Positions 16,521-25,628 are shown, numbered from the stretch's first letter. The stretch is 64,000 nt of DNA from DATFVA01 sp963771705 (GCA_963771705.1 CAVYUP010000014.1:773081-837080), one strand, 5' to 3'. The notes: generated by a model not told the origin, from the letters alone. A program made the numbers and translations.

Positions 16521-16925
16521 TTTTACCTCAAAATAAAGTTTGAAGAATTTCTCTTAAAAAGTACCGAGTTTTCAAATAGCAGTTATAAATAAAAATTTAA
16601 GGCCTTTTGGTATGCTCCGGTGAAAAGACAAAGACCTTAACATCGTATCGGATTGAATTAAGCGTGGATTCATTCCCCACCCGTCATTTCAATCAGAAAA
16701 TACATTAAATGATTGATAGATGCAATTATTCTGAAGATTTTACGTCTTTAATGCAACTTCACACAAGGCATCCGGAATTTCAAAAAACGTTGCAATAGCT
16801 TCTGTGGATTATAAGATCATCTTATAATCCAACCAGGTTATAACCAGTATATCCCGGAGAGTAAATTTACATGCCACATTTATTACACAAAGGAAGATGA
16901 AGAATTGATAAATCGGATGAAGATC
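16521..16925. other. Gene-free interval with a perfect 12-1-12 palindrome
   Basis: No convincing ORF or known RNA is seen here. The notable element is GGATTATAAGAT (16806-16817), C, ATCTTATAATCC (16819-16830), a perfect inverted repeat, followed at 16836-16845 by the palindrome GGTTATAACC. Lacking a T run, it looks more like an operator or cruciform than a terminator. The ATG of the frameshifted secreted protein lies 286 bases away on the minus strand. Confidence 0.4.
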
Positions 16926-16958
16926 AAAAAAGCCTTAAAACTTATGTCTTAAGGCTTT
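16926..16958 (-). terminator. Rho-independent terminator downstream of tRNA-Met
   Basis: Minus strand: AAAGCCTTAA (16958-16949) pairs with TTAAGGCTTT (16938-16929), then T6. It begins six bases after the mature 3' end of the tRNA and so should end the tRNA transcript. Confidence 0.85.
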
Positions 16959-16963
16959 CTTTG

Positions 16964-17037
16964 TGGGCCCGGATGGGCTTGAACCACCGACCCTCTGATT
17001 ATGAGTCAGATGCTCTAACCAACTGAGCTACGGGCCC
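16964..17037 (-). tRNA. tRNA-Met (anticodon CAT)
   Basis: A full 74-base cloverleaf: acceptor GGGCCCG/CGGGCCC, D arm GCTC/GAGC, anticodon stem TCTGA/TCAGA with loop CTCATAA, T arm GGTGG-TTCAAGC-CCATC. The CCA end is not encoded. A CAT anticodon fits elongator tRNA-Met or lysidine-modified tRNA-Ile2; the anticodon arm looks more like elongator Met, but the distinction is not certain from sequence alone. Confidence 0.9.
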
Positions 17038-17122
17038 GAAAATTTTAGATGGTAAAAATAATACTAATCGTATCTTTTTGCAATGATCTCCGGAAATTTT
17101 TATACGTCAGATCTCAGACTAA

Positions 17123-17872
17123 TTAATCTTTACCATAGTATTTGTAGACGTACTGGATTACTCCAACGCGGTTGTTATCCTCATTATATTTTTCTTCTTC
17201 CAACACATTCCCCTTCTGATCGTATTTATATTCATACCTGTACAGCATTTTACCGTTCTCATTATAGGTGGTGGCAGATTTTTTTTTACCGTCATCATTA
17301 TATTCATAAGCTACTTTGTATTCCAGTTTCCCGCTCTTATCGTACCAGTCCTCTTCAACCAGGTCCTGATTCTCATCATATTTATAGATATAGTATTTCT
17401 CTATTTGTCCGTTGAGATCATACCTGACAGATTTTATTTTATTCCCATACTTGTTGTATTCATATGTATATTTTTTATCAGCTTTACGATCAGGTGTATA
17501 CCTTATTGTCTGTACGCGGTAATCTTTTTTGTTATAATCATATTTATAAATGTTGTCTACCCTGCTGTTTTTTCCATAGATTATAGTTTCAGTCATCAGG
17601 CCATCGGGGCCATAGTTGATCGTGGCCTGTTTCTCACCGTGGACGAGCTTACCATCCTCATCAAAATCAAAACTTATTTTATCGACGCTTTTAATATTCT
17701 GTCTGTCTATAAGTTCCCTCATTGCTTCTTCGTTCGGCTTAAGGATAGGTTTCCTTTCTTCAGTAACAGTTTCTTCTTTTTTTCGGGTAGTTTCTTCCGA
17801 AGAAGAGCAGCCATACCAGTAGAGTAAAGTTGATATAAATGCAGCAATGATAAGTATCTTATTATATCTCAT
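17123..17872 (-). CDS. Lipoprotein with YD/RHS-like tyrosine-rich repeats
   Basis: A 249-residue protein with a lipobox-like segment (LLYWYGC, Cys22), so probably anchored in a membrane by lipid. From about residue 90 it consists of repeats near 20 residues long built on KYDENGNxVxExxYxxxG, seen as YEYNKYGNKIKSVRYD, YKYDENQDLVEEDWYD, YEYNDDGKKKSATTYN and YKYDQKGNVLEEEKYN. These resemble YD repeats or the MORN-like repeats of its neighbour at 17931. No enzyme motif is visible; function unknown. The 58-base gap to the next minus-strand gene upstream suggests co-transcription. Confidence 0.75.
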   Translation of the reverse strand: MRYNKILIIAAFISTLLYWYGCSSSEETTRKKEETVTEERKPILKPNEEAMRELIDRQNIKSVDKISFDFDEDGKLVHGEKQATINYGPDGLMTETIIYGKNSRVDNIYKYDYNKKDYRVQTIRYTPDRKADKKYTYEYNKYGNKIKSVRYDLNGQIEKYYIYKYDENQDLVEEDWYDKSGKLEYKVAYEYNDDGKKKSATTYNENGKMLYRYEYKYDQKGNVLEEEKYNEDNNRVGVIQYVYKYYGKD

Positions 17873-17930
17873 AGTCTTGCTTATTATCTTTAGAGCGTTT
17901 CAATATTTAATAAAATTAAGGAAAATGAAA

Positions 17931-18443
17931 TTAATATGGTGTAACAAAGCCACTGTCAGGTTGAACGACTGTTGAATCAATTAATGCCCCGGTTGTGTCA
18001 TAGGTTTTCCAGAGACTATCTCTTTGACCTGCAGCAAAGAAACCGGTCTGTTTCAGCGTACCGTCAGGATAATACCATGTCCATTTACCGTCAGCCCTGT
18101 CATCTTTAAATAATCCGAATGATTCAACCTGTCCATTATCGTAAAAATACTTCCATTCCCCTTCATTGCGGTTATTTTTCATCTCACCCGACATAAGCAG
18201 GTTTCCCCCAGGATAATACGACCTGAAGCTTCCTTCTTTTTTGCCGTTTACCACATCAAATTCGATTTTCATACTATCCATCTCACCCTTCCAGGTACCA
18301 TTGAAAGGTTCTTTGGTTCCCGGTTTATATATGATCGAATCTATCTTGATGTTCATCTGATTCTTTTGGGGAGTATTACTGCACGAAGGCAGAATGAATA
18401 AAAGGCATATTACTGCCGCTGCTAAAATTAATTTATTTGTCAC
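17931..18443 (-). CDS. MORN_2/YwqK-type repeat lipoprotein
   Basis: A 170-residue lipoprotein (lipobox ending LPSC, Cys21) containing MORN_2-type repeats: FNGTWKGEMDSMKI, GSFRSYYPGGNLLMSGEM, GEWKYFYDNGQVESFGLF and GKWTWYYPDGTLKQTGFF. Proteins of this kind are often labelled YwqK family antitoxin; here that label probably only reflects the repeat. It most likely has a structural or envelope role. The start is GTG at 18443, 15 bases after the HIT gene stop, in an apparent operon with HIT and EF-G. Confidence 0.75.
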   Translation of the reverse strand: MTNKLILAAAVICLLFILPSCSNTPQKNQMNIKIDSIIYKPGTKEPFNGTWKGEMDSMKIEFDVVNGKKEGSFRSYYPGGNLLMSGEMKNNRNEGEWKYFYDNGQVESFGLFKDDRADGKWTWYYPDGTLKQTGFFAAGQRDSLWKTYDTTGALIDSTVVQPDSGFVTPY

Positions 18444-18458
18444 ACCGGATCCGATCTT

Positions 18459-18971
18459 TTATTGATTCTTAAATTTTTTATATGCAGACAGCAGTTTCTT
18501 TTTCGTTTCTGCCAGGTCCTGTGAAATCACTTTTACTTCACCGAGCACCGGCATAAAATTAGTGTCGCCGTTCCAGCGAGGTACGATGTGAAAATGGATG
18601 TGCTCATGTATTCCGGCCCCGGAAACCTTTCCGAGGTTCAGCCCCATATTGAATCCCTCAGGATGAAGAATCTCTCTTAAGGCTTCATAGGCAATACGCA
18701 TCTTATGCATTATCTCGAGGTTTTCATCATCTGTAAGAGAAATGAATTCAGATGTATGCCGATAAGGCACAATCATAAGGTGGCCGTTGTTATAAGGATA
18801 CAGATTCAGAACTGTGAAGGTCAGCAGGCCTTTATCGATAACCAGGTTTGACAGATCTTCAGGATTTTCGTTAACCATTCCACAGAAGACACATTCTTCC
18901 TGATCAGTTTCTTTCTTATTCTTAAAAGAGTCGATATACTGTGAACGCCAGGGTGACCAAAGTTTTTCCAT
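18459..18971 (-). CDS. HIT family hydrolase/phosphorylase
   Basis: A 170-residue histidine-triad protein. The triad HEHIHFHIVPRW covers residues 122-133, with His126 the expected nucleophile, and CVFC (27-30) suggests a zinc site as in the galactose-1-phosphate uridylyltransferase-like branch of the superfamily. Such proteins act on dinucleoside polyphosphates (Ap4A phosphorylase-like) or adenylated small molecules in the cytoplasm. The exact substrate cannot be told. It follows the EF-G-like gene with a long imperfect hairpin in between. Confidence 0.88.
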   Translation of the reverse strand: MEKLWSPWRSQYIDSFKNKKETDQEECVFCGMVNENPEDLSNLVIDKGLLTFTVLNLYPYNNGHLMIVPYRHTSEFISLTDDENLEIMHKMRIAYEALREILHPEGFNMGLNLGKVSGAGIHEHIHFHIVPRWNGDTNFMPVLGEVKVISQDLAETKKKLLSAYKKFKNQ

Positions 18972-18991
18972 TATGCCTTATAAAACTAAAA

Positions 18992-19045
18992 GAGGCTGTC
19001 TCAAATTAATCATTACGGTTAAGTAAGGATATATGAGACAACCTC
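18992..19045. repeat. Inverted repeat with GAGGCTGTCTCA arms, terminator or MITE-like remnant
   Basis: GAGGCTGTCTCA (18992-19003) and TGAGACAACCTC (19034-19045) are reverse complements except one base, around 30 bases. On the minus strand it is followed by CTTTTAGTTTTAT and sits 10 bases after the EF-G stop, so it may terminate that gene. The arm is also like terminal repeats of some IS families and recurs in part at 30408-30418. Confidence 0.5.
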
Positions 19046-19055
19046 AAATGAAAAT

Positions 19056-21149
19056 TTAATTTCCTTCTTCTCTCGATTTATTGTATTCGTCTATGATTTT
19101 CTGTTCAACCTCTCTCGGCATTTCCTCGTAGTAAGCGAATTTTCGTGTATGCACTCCCCTTCCCGAAGTTAAACTTCTAAGCTGGGAGCTATACTTGTAT
19201 AACTCAGCAAGCGGAATATTCGCTTTAATTATCTGGAAATGTCCGTCCGAATCCATTCCGAGGATTTTGCCTCTGCGGCTCGAGATATCTCCCATTACAT
19301 CACCCATAAACTCTTCGGGTACCGTAACTTCGATTTCATAGATAGGTTCCAGCAGAACAGGTTTTGCTTCGTGAAACCCTTTCCTGAAACACTGGGAGGC
19401 AGCAAGTTTGAATGACATTTCATCAGAATCGACGCTATGGAACGTTCCATCAAAAAGGGTAACTTTCACATCCACAACCTGGTTTCCGGAAATCACACCT
19501 TTATTCATAGCATCCTGTATACCTTTTTCAACAGCGGGGATGAACCTTCCCGGAACAACACCGCCAACTATAGCGTCAACGAATTCAAAGCCTTTGCCTC
19601 TTGGCTGAGGTTCCATTTTGAAGTGAACGTGACCATACTGGCCTCTTCCACCTGATTGTTTTTTGTGTTTATATTCTACATCGTTAACAGTGCCTTTAAT
19701 AGTTTCCCTGTAGGGCACTCTTGGCTCAACGAGGTCAACCTCAACACCATAACGTTCTTTCAATCTTTTCACAGCAAGAGATAATTGAAGTTCTCCCTGT
19801 CCCGATATTATTGTCTGTGAAATTTCCGGATCAAACTTGACGCTGAATGAAGGGTCTTCTTCGTGGAGGGTATGCAATCCCGAAGCTATTTTATCCTCAT
19901 CTCCTTTGGCTTTAGGAACGATAGCGCCCCTGATTACAGCCGCGGGGAATTCAATTTGTTTCATTACAACAGGGAATGATTTTGAGCTTAAAGTATTGTT
20001 TGTATGAGTATCTTTCAATTTTACCACAGCACCCAGATCGCCGGCTTTCAGCTGGGAAACATCTTTTCGGTTATGTCCGTTAAGGATTGAAAGCTGACTA
20101 AGTCTTTCTGATTTTCCATTAGTCTCATTCAGCAGATCGAGTCCGGCATTAACAGTACCCGAGTATACTTTAAATAGCGAAAGTTCGCCGACATGCTGTT
20201 CAGAGATAGTTTTAAAGACGAACAACACGGGTTCGCCGGAAGGATCAGGAAGGACCTTCTGAGTTTTTTCAGTTTCTTTAACAACAGCCTCCTCTCCTCC
20301 GCGGTCGGCCGGAGAAGGAGAATAGGAAGCAATGAAATCGAGGAAATTATTAACGCCGACGCCTTTAGAGGAAGACATAGCGAAAACCGGTGTGAGGCTT
20401 CTCTTCAAAAGTGCCTGTTTAATACCCGCCTGCAGGTCGGCATCCTGCAGAGTTCCTTCCTCAAAATATTTATTCATAAGTTCTTCGGTAGTTTCAGCCA
20501 CCTTCTCAATAAATTCGGTTCTGTAAGATTCAGCGTCATTCTTCATATCAGCAGGTATTTCCTCTTCGGTAACTTTTCTGCTGCCAGGTTCACCATAACG
20601 GTAAACTTTCATTTTAAGAATATCCAGCACAGCATCGAAGTTCAAGCCTTCGGCAACAGGGAAAGTTACGGTAATTGCTCCGTTCGTCAGTCTGTCTTTT
20701 GCCTGCTGAAGAGTTTTTGTGAAAGTACTATGCTCGTTGTCCACTTTGTTTATGATTATCGCTGAAGGAAGGTTGAATTCATCGACGAACTTACCAGTTG
20801 ATTCCGAACCGACTTCAACTCCTTCGGCTGATTTCAGAACCATCACTGCTGTATCAGAAACACGCATTGCACTTTTAACATCTCCGAGAAAATCGGAGTA
20901 TCCCGGCGTATCAAGCATATTTATCTTTGTGCCATTCCATTCGCAGTGCATAAGACTGGTGGATATCGATATCTGCTTTTCAATTTCATTTGGGGTATAA
21001 TCGGATATAGTATTTCCCTCGGAAATACTTCCGACTCTGTTTATTTCGTTAGCTGTGAATAGTAAAATTTCAGATAAGCTTGTTTTACCGCTGCCCTGGT
21101 GGCCGATAAACGCAATATTCCGAATTGCTTCAGTTCCATACTCTTTCAA
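19056..21149 (-). CDS. Elongation factor G-like GTPase (EF-G paralogue)
   Basis: A 697-residue translational GTPase with the EF-G layout. G1 is GHQGSGKT (16-23), the G3 motif DTPGYSDF and G4 NKVD follow, then domains II-V, including the domain IV segment GGRGQYGHVHFKMEP and the late RRGKILGMDSDG. Divergence in the switch region and the name-bearing GHQGSGKT loop fit the second EF-G class (often called FusA2 or EF-G-like) rather than the ribosomal-operon FusA; no rpsL, rpsG or tuf is nearby. It may act in translocation or recycling under special conditions. The start is TTG at 21149, with AGGAGG 7 bases ahead. Confidence 0.88.
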   Translation of the reverse strand: MKEYGTEAIRNIAFIGHQGSGKTSLSEILLFTANEINRVGSISEGNTISDYTPNEIEKQISISTSLMHCEWNGTKINMLDTPGYSDFLGDVKSAMRVSDTAVMVLKSAEGVEVGSESTGKFVDEFNLPSAIIINKVDNEHSTFTKTLQQAKDRLTNGAITVTFPVAEGLNFDAVLDILKMKVYRYGEPGSRKVTEEEIPADMKNDAESYRTEFIEKVAETTEELMNKYFEEGTLQDADLQAGIKQALLKRSLTPVFAMSSSKGVGVNNFLDFIASYSPSPADRGGEEAVVKETEKTQKVLPDPSGEPVLFVFKTISEQHVGELSLFKVYSGTVNAGLDLLNETNGKSERLSQLSILNGHNRKDVSQLKAGDLGAVVKLKDTHTNNTLSSKSFPVVMKQIEFPAAVIRGAIVPKAKGDEDKIASGLHTLHEEDPSFSVKFDPEISQTIISGQGELQLSLAVKRLKERYGVEVDLVEPRVPYRETIKGTVNDVEYKHKKQSGGRGQYGHVHFKMEPQPRGKGFEFVDAIVGGVVPGRFIPAVEKGIQDAMNKGVISGNQVVDVKVTLFDGTFHSVDSDEMSFKLAASQCFRKGFHEAKPVLLEPIYEIEVTVPEEFMGDVMGDISSRRGKILGMDSDGHFQIIKANIPLAELYKYSSQLRSLTSGRGVHTRKFAYYEEMPREVEQKIIDEYNKSREEGN

Positions 21150-21196
21150 GGGATTTCCTCCTAAGATTCAAGGTGAGAAGGTTTATGTTATTGTTA

Positions 21197-21580
21197 TCAT
21201 TTTGTGAAGGTTTTCCAAAAGGTAGAGACTCCGTTAGAAACCGCGGAGAGGTTTTTAAGAAGTCCATTTACAGGCTTCTCCAATCCCTCTCTGAAATGCT
21301 CTTCTAATTCCAGAATCATTTCAACCCTATCAACAACCTTTCCTATAGTTTCTTTTACAGTGCCTACCTGGTCCTTTGCTTCGGAAGCCAGGTAGTTTAT
21401 TCTTTCACTAAGTTGTGTCGCAGTATTTATTAATGGTTTTACCTGTTCGGACAAATCTTTAATCTCAGATTGAATATCCTTGATAGAATTTGTGATCTTG
21501 TTTATGTAAAAGATCAGAGCCAGGCATAAAATTGAAGCCGAACATAAAAGCACTATATAAAAGACGCTGACAGTATCCAT
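21197..21580 (-). CDS. DUF948 membrane-anchored coiled-coil protein
   Basis: A 127-residue protein with one N-terminal membrane helix (about residues 6-26) followed by a long helical region with heptad-like spacing (IKDIQSEIKDLSEQVKPL). This is the layout of DUF948 proteins, including the YtxG general stress family of Firmicutes. No catalytic motif. It follows the YtxH-like gene by 8 bases, a pairing seen in many genomes, and probably has an envelope or stress role. It is 47 bases upstream of the EF-G start. Confidence 0.8.
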   Translation of the reverse strand: MDTVSVFYIVLLCSASILCLALIFYINKITNSIKDIQSEIKDLSEQVKPLINTATQLSERINYLASEAKDQVGTVKETIGKVVDRVEMILELEEHFREGLEKPVNGLLKNLSAVSNGVSTFWKTFTK

Positions 21581-21588
21581 TCGGTTAA

Positions 21589-22002
21589 CTAACCATTTTT
21601 AGTTTCTTTATAAGCATCGACTCCTGCTTTAATAGCAGTTTTAACTTTTGTAGTTTCCTGATCTACAGTACCTTTTCCTTTAGCAACATATCCTTCTGCT
21701 TTAGAGCGTGCATCGTTAAAAATACGCTCCGCATCTTTTAAGAGTTCTTCAGATTTTACTTTAGCGTCGCTGATAAGTTTTTCTGATTTCTTCTTCCCGT
21801 CATTAATGAGATCTTTAGCTTTATCTCTTGCATCTGAATAATATTTCTCCACATCATCATAATATTCATCAGACTTGCTGCGAATATCGCTTCTAAGTTC
21901 TCGTCCTGTTTTGGGAGCATAAAGTAAGGCAACTATAGCACCTACAACACCGCCTGCTAAGAAACCTAAGAATAAACCTTTACCTGAATTATCCTGAGAC
22001 AT
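21589..22002 (-). CDS. YtxH domain protein
   Basis: A 137-residue protein with a glycine-rich membrane helix near the N terminus (GLFLGFLAGGVVGAIVALLY) followed by the YtxH hallmark APKTGRELR. A charged amphipathic tail follows, with repeating K-S-E/D units (KKKSEKLISDAKVKSEELL) like those of stress-induced apolipoprotein-like proteins. It likely sits in the inner membrane with the helix tail on one face. Its exact role is unknown; it pairs with the DUF948 gene. Confidence 0.85.
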   Translation of the reverse strand: MSQDNSGKGLFLGFLAGGVVGAIVALLYAPKTGRELRSDIRSKSDEYYDDVEKYYSDARDKAKDLINDGKKKSEKLISDAKVKSEELLKDAERIFNDARSKAEGYVAKGKGTVDQETTKVKTAIKAGVDAYKETKNG

Positions 22003-22133
22003 ATATAACTCCTTTTTTTATATATATTTGAGTCACCAAAAATATAACATGCAAGTGTCTGAAAATCAAGAAAACCGGATTGATCTGAAACATAAACAAT
22101 TAGAAAGAACGGTTAAAACACACCGGAAAGAAT

Positions 22134-23102
22134 TTAATTTACCCGGTTTGAGATAGATTCAATGGTTATTTTACCGAATCTCCTCTGGTAAAGGGTTACA
22201 CTTATAATTCCCACAAGAACTGCAAACCAGAGTGTAACTACCCTTACAATAAAAGTGGATGCAACCGCGATCTGTTTAGGGGATCCTTTTTCAATGAGGA
22301 GAAACGTAAGAGAACCTTCCGTTACTCCCAGTCCCCCGGGCAGCATAGTAACTGCACCTACAATTGTGGCAAAACCATAACTGAACGTTGCCCACAAAAG
22401 ACTAACATCCAGTCCAAAATTAATCAGAATTATGTAATATCCCAAACATTCAAAAAACCAGGAGCCAAGACTCAGTATACTCATTTTCACCAGGGGGCCA
22501 GGTCTGAGGAGCATATAAGAGCTTTCATACGCATTATGGATGCTTTCCAGATGCTTCCTGAGGAAGGCGTTTTTTTCAAGCTGCTTTAAGATCGGGAGGG
22601 CTATTCGCCTGTTGCTTATTATAATAACCAGCAGAAAGAAGAATGCCGAAACCCCGAGTACGATTCCCCTCCCATAATTGTAAACATAGGCGCCAATCAG
22701 GGCCAGGAACAGGAGCGAGATGAAGTCAGTAATTCTTTCGGCGAAAATGATAGGGAATGTTCTGCTTACGGGGGTCTGGTTCAGTTCTTTAACAAGGTAT
22801 GATTTAAGGAGCTCACCCATCTTGCCGGGAGTAACACTCATCACCAGTCCCGACATAAAGATCGAAAGAGAATCGAGCTTAGCAACTTTTACCTTAATGA
22901 CAGAAAGATAATAATCCCACTTTAAAAACCTGAAAAAATAGTTCATCAGCGAGAGGATAAGCAGCAGAGGAAACAGCAGCCAGTTGAATTCTTCGAACGC
23001 TTGCATAACGAGGTCGAAATCGGCATAGATAGTAAAAGCAAGATAAAGCAAGCCGGCGGCAGCCAGAGATATGAGAATTTTTTTCCTTAGTTTCTTCAGC
23101 AA
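22134..23102 (-). CDS. Flippase-like (UPF0104/AglD-MprF transmembrane) protein
   Basis: A 322-residue membrane protein with about eight helices, of the lysylphosphatidylglycerol synthase transmembrane/UPF0104 family. The marker segments are VTPGKMGELLKSYLV near 90-105 and LPGGLGVTEGSL near 255-266. Relatives move lipid-linked substrates or stabilise lipid synthases; the specific substrate is not evident. The start is TTG at 23102, directly adjoining the stop of Maf; a later ATG would remove the first membrane helix, so TTG is preferred. It is in the SpoIID-Maf gene run. Confidence 0.8.
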   Translation of the reverse strand: MLKKLRKKILISLAAAGLLYLAFTIYADFDLVMQAFEEFNWLLFPLLLILSLMNYFFRFLKWDYYLSVIKVKVAKLDSLSIFMSGLVMSVTPGKMGELLKSYLVKELNQTPVSRTFPIIFAERITDFISLLFLALIGAYVYNYGRGIVLGVSAFFFLLVIIISNRRIALPILKQLEKNAFLRKHLESIHNAYESSYMLLRPGPLVKMSILSLGSWFFECLGYYIILINFGLDVSLLWATFSYGFATIVGAVTMLPGGLGVTEGSLTFLLIEKGSPKQIAVASTFIVRVVTLWFAVLVGIISVTLYQRRFGKITIESISNRVN

Positions 23103-23681
23103 TTAAATCACTTTAAGAAGGTTGGTATAAAGCCTGGATACGGGTAATCCCACAACATTGTAATAGTCGCCATTTATCTTTTTTACAAAAACAGCTCCAA
23201 AGTCATCCTGGATGCCATATGAGCCGGCCTTATCCATCGGACTACCGGTTCTGACATAATCATCGATCTCATTCTTTGTAAGCTCCCTAAAGGTAACAGC
23301 GGTTTTTTCATAATCAACTATTTTCCTGCCAGTTTCAGTATTAAAAAGCGCGAAGCCGGTATAGACCAGATGAGTTCTTCCGCTGAGAGTTCCCAGCATC
23401 CGTTTTGCATCAGTTTCATCTTCAGGTTTCGCCAGAATATCACCATCGAGAACAACGGTAGTATCGGCCGTAATTATTATGCCCTCTTTTACTTTGATTC
23501 TTGCTGATTCCAGTTTTTCTTCAGCGAGTCTTTTCACCATTTTCAATGGTGATTCCTGATCTTTCCGGCTTTCATCTATATCAATTTTTATCACTTTAAA
23601 ATCAAGGTTCATCTGTTTCAGCAGTTTTTTTCTTCTGGGTGACCTTGAAGCAAGATATATAGGCGGGTGGTTACTGATCAT
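23103..23681 (-). CDS. maf: Maf family nucleoside triphosphate pyrophosphatase
   Basis: A 192-residue cytoplasmic Maf protein, a house-cleaning pyrophosphatase that hydrolyses dTTP, UTP or modified pyrimidine nucleotides. Motifs: LASRSPRRKKLL near the N terminus, ADTTVVLDGDILAKP in the middle, SGRTHLVYTG, and GSPMDKAGSYGIQ with the catalytic region near 140-150. The length is typical. Its start overlaps the end of the SpoIID-like gene by 11 bases, so the two are almost certainly co-translated. Confidence 0.92.
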   Translation of the reverse strand: MISNHPPIYLASRSPRRKKLLKQMNLDFKVIKIDIDESRKDQESPLKMVKRLAEEKLESARIKVKEGIIITADTTVVLDGDILAKPEDETDAKRMLGTLSGRTHLVYTGFALFNTETGRKIVDYEKTAVTFRELTKNEIDDYVRTGSPMDKAGSYGIQDDFGAVFVKKINGDYYNVVGLPVSRLYTNLLKVI

Positions 23682-24903
23682 AATAACTTTCTATCTTTGT
23701 TCCAGGATAATACAGCGAGAGAATTTCCTCAAAATCTCTACCCTCTTTTGATTGTTCAAGCGCACCCCACTGGCAGAGTCCCACACCATGACCGTATCCC
23801 CTGCCATTTATAATTATTTTGTTTCCATCTTTGCTGATAATAAAATTGTTACTCTCAAGAATGGATTTGTTATCGGCAGTCCTTATTACGTAACGTATAT
23901 TATTTCCGTATATTTTTACCGCTTTAAATTTTCCGCCTCTGCCCGAAAAATCTATCTCAAGTTCATTTATCCTCCCCGATTTGAACTTGCTATTTATATT
24001 CAGGCTAGTAACCGTATATTCAGAGTTATTGAGAAGGCCGGCTGAAACGAAACGCTGGACAAAGGTATTTTCCGGAAATGTTTCAACCCAGTTAAACTTA
24101 GGAGAGATGGAGCAATAAGGTTCATCGCCGTCCCTGACAGAAACCAGGTAAGGAAGATCCTTATTCGGAAAAACATTTTTTGCATCCTCGGTATAACCTC
24201 CGCAGGTTGAATGATAGAAGGTAACAGCAGGTTTATCATTGAATGTGAGAATTAGTCCCCTTGTTTCATCAACCACTTTATTCACTATTTCCTTTTCGAT
24301 CCCGCTACCGCCGTATACCTGGTCACGCGTATCCGCAAAAACATCATAACTTTTTTTATTTTCATTCAGCTTAGAGAAAGTGTATGTGCGTGCGCATATG
24401 GTGAATGCTTTGAGGGCCTCATAGTATTCATCCCCTTTCCCGGTAGGCATTTCTTTAGGGACAACGCCCTTAAGATATTCCTCAACAGAAAGCTGATTTA
24501 CGATGTTAATTGCGGAGCCAGCTGGAATTAAATTTATCGAGCCGCGATAAAGTTCACCTTTATAGGATACAGACTGTTCCGGCGAACCTGGAACCAGCTG
24601 CATATTTTTACCCTTAAACCTTTTCCCTTCAATCTCCACCTCTACTTCGTCGCCTGAGCTTGTGAGCGAGAGCCGGTTGCCGGGGTTTACGAGGGCCACA
24701 TAGGCATCCCCATTTTTCAGATAAACCGGGGCATCATTAACAAACTCATAGCTGCCGGGTTCCTCATCGAGAAGCACACGGATCCGGCTTCCGGCTGCAT
24801 TCCCGGAATTAGTACCCCGATCATACGTTTGATTCGACCCGGAACATCCCGGAAGGATTATTATAAAAAAGCTGACTACAGCAGCCGTGATTACTTTTTT
24901 CAT
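23671..24903 (-). CDS. SpoIID/LytB domain lipoprotein
   Basis: A 410-residue lipoprotein (signal peptide then LPGC, Cys20) with a SpoIID/LytB domain over about 155-400: VEEYLKGVVPKEMP, AFTICARTYTF, YHSTCGGYTEDA, and GRGYGHGVGLCQWGALEQ near the end. SpoIID proteins cleave peptidoglycan glycan strands or enhance amidases. In a non-sporulating Gram-negative lineage the likely role is cell-wall turnover in the periplasm. It starts the run SpoIID-Maf-flippase. Confidence 0.88.
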   Translation of the reverse strand: MKKVITAAVVSFFIIILPGCSGSNQTYDRGTNSGNAAGSRIRVLLDEEPGSYEFVNDAPVYLKNGDAYVALVNPGNRLSLTSSGDEVEVEIEGKRFKGKNMQLVPGSPEQSVSYKGELYRGSINLIPAGSAINIVNQLSVEEYLKGVVPKEMPTGKGDEYYEALKAFTICARTYTFSKLNENKKSYDVFADTRDQVYGGSGIEKEIVNKVVDETRGLILTFNDKPAVTFYHSTCGGYTEDAKNVFPNKDLPYLVSVRDGDEPYCSISPKFNWVETFPENTFVQRFVSAGLLNNSEYTVTSLNINSKFKSGRINELEIDFSGRGGKFKAVKIYGNNIRYVIRTADNKSILESNNFIISKDGNKIIINGRGYGHGVGLCQWGALEQSKEGRDFEEILSLYYPGTKIESYYDQ

Positions 24904-25022
24904 GGAGTAATTTTTATTTATCAGATTCTGCTTAAATGGGATTTATGAAAATCTGTTTAAGTGAAGGACAAAGATAAAGGAATAGGTATTAAAAATTAAA
25001 TGGGAAACGGAGGAAATTTATT

Positions 25023-25421
25023 TCAGCGGAACATAGCTTTTATACTGCCCCAGGTTCTCTTAACGCCGGAAATATTCGGGGATACAGAAACCACTGATGA
25101 ATATGTGGCTGAACCATCACGGTCAACAATCTTTAGTCTGTAAACAAAAATAGGATTAGTCATCTTATATGCTGCCTGGTCGACATAAGAATAAACCGAA
25201 TTATTACCTGTAGGACTTATAGATACAAGATCAGTAAATTGAGTATCAGGGGTTTTCCTCTGGACTATGAAATCCGCGAGATTAGCTTCCGTGGTAGTTT
25301 TCCACTCAAGTTTAACATTCTCACCCTCGGTTTGTGCATGAAAATAATCAAGCAGCGCACCGGCCATAGCAGTGGAAACTATTATAAAAAGTATGAAGAT
25401 AACAGTAACTCTATTTTTCAT
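25023..25421 (-). CDS. Small secreted protein with Fn3-like fold, unknown function
   Basis: 132 residues with a clear signal peptide (MKNRVTVIFILFIIVSTAMA). The mature part has the pattern of a single fibronectin type III-like sandwich (VKLEWKTTTEANLADFIVQRK, then YRLKIVDRDGSATYSSVVSV), as in the Ignavibacteria proteins that carry this module before a T9SS tail. Here the T9SS tail is absent. No function can be assigned. Gaps of 119 and 207 bases on its sides show no other gene. Confidence 0.6.
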   Translation of the reverse strand: MKNRVTVIFILFIIVSTAMAGALLDYFHAQTEGENVKLEWKTTTEANLADFIVQRKTPDTQFTDLVSISPTGNNSVYSYVDQAAYKMTNPIFVYRLKIVDRDGSATYSSVVSVSPNISGVKRTWGSIKAMFR

Positions 25422-25628
25422 AGTTAAAATATATTTTATGCCTGAGTGAATGTCAACACCCGTGCCGCAAAAATATGGTTAAAAATCCGGATATTCACCT
25501 CATTTCTTTGTCAAAATCAGAAATATTTTTGTTATTAGCAAGACATAACTCTCACACTGTGCCTCACTGTGATAAAAGGCTGCCTTCATTACGGATTGTT
25601 TCCGAATGATATTTTAGCGGAGTCTTTA

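Noticed and set aside
17931..18443. Toxin-antitoxin system (YwqK antitoxin label)
   Set aside because: The MORN_2 repeat commonly triggers that label; there is no toxin gene, and the protein is a lipoprotein.
20193..20765. 190-codon open frame antisense to the EF-G-like gene
   Set aside because: It is opposite a well-conserved GTPase, has biased composition and no family signature; a shadow frame.
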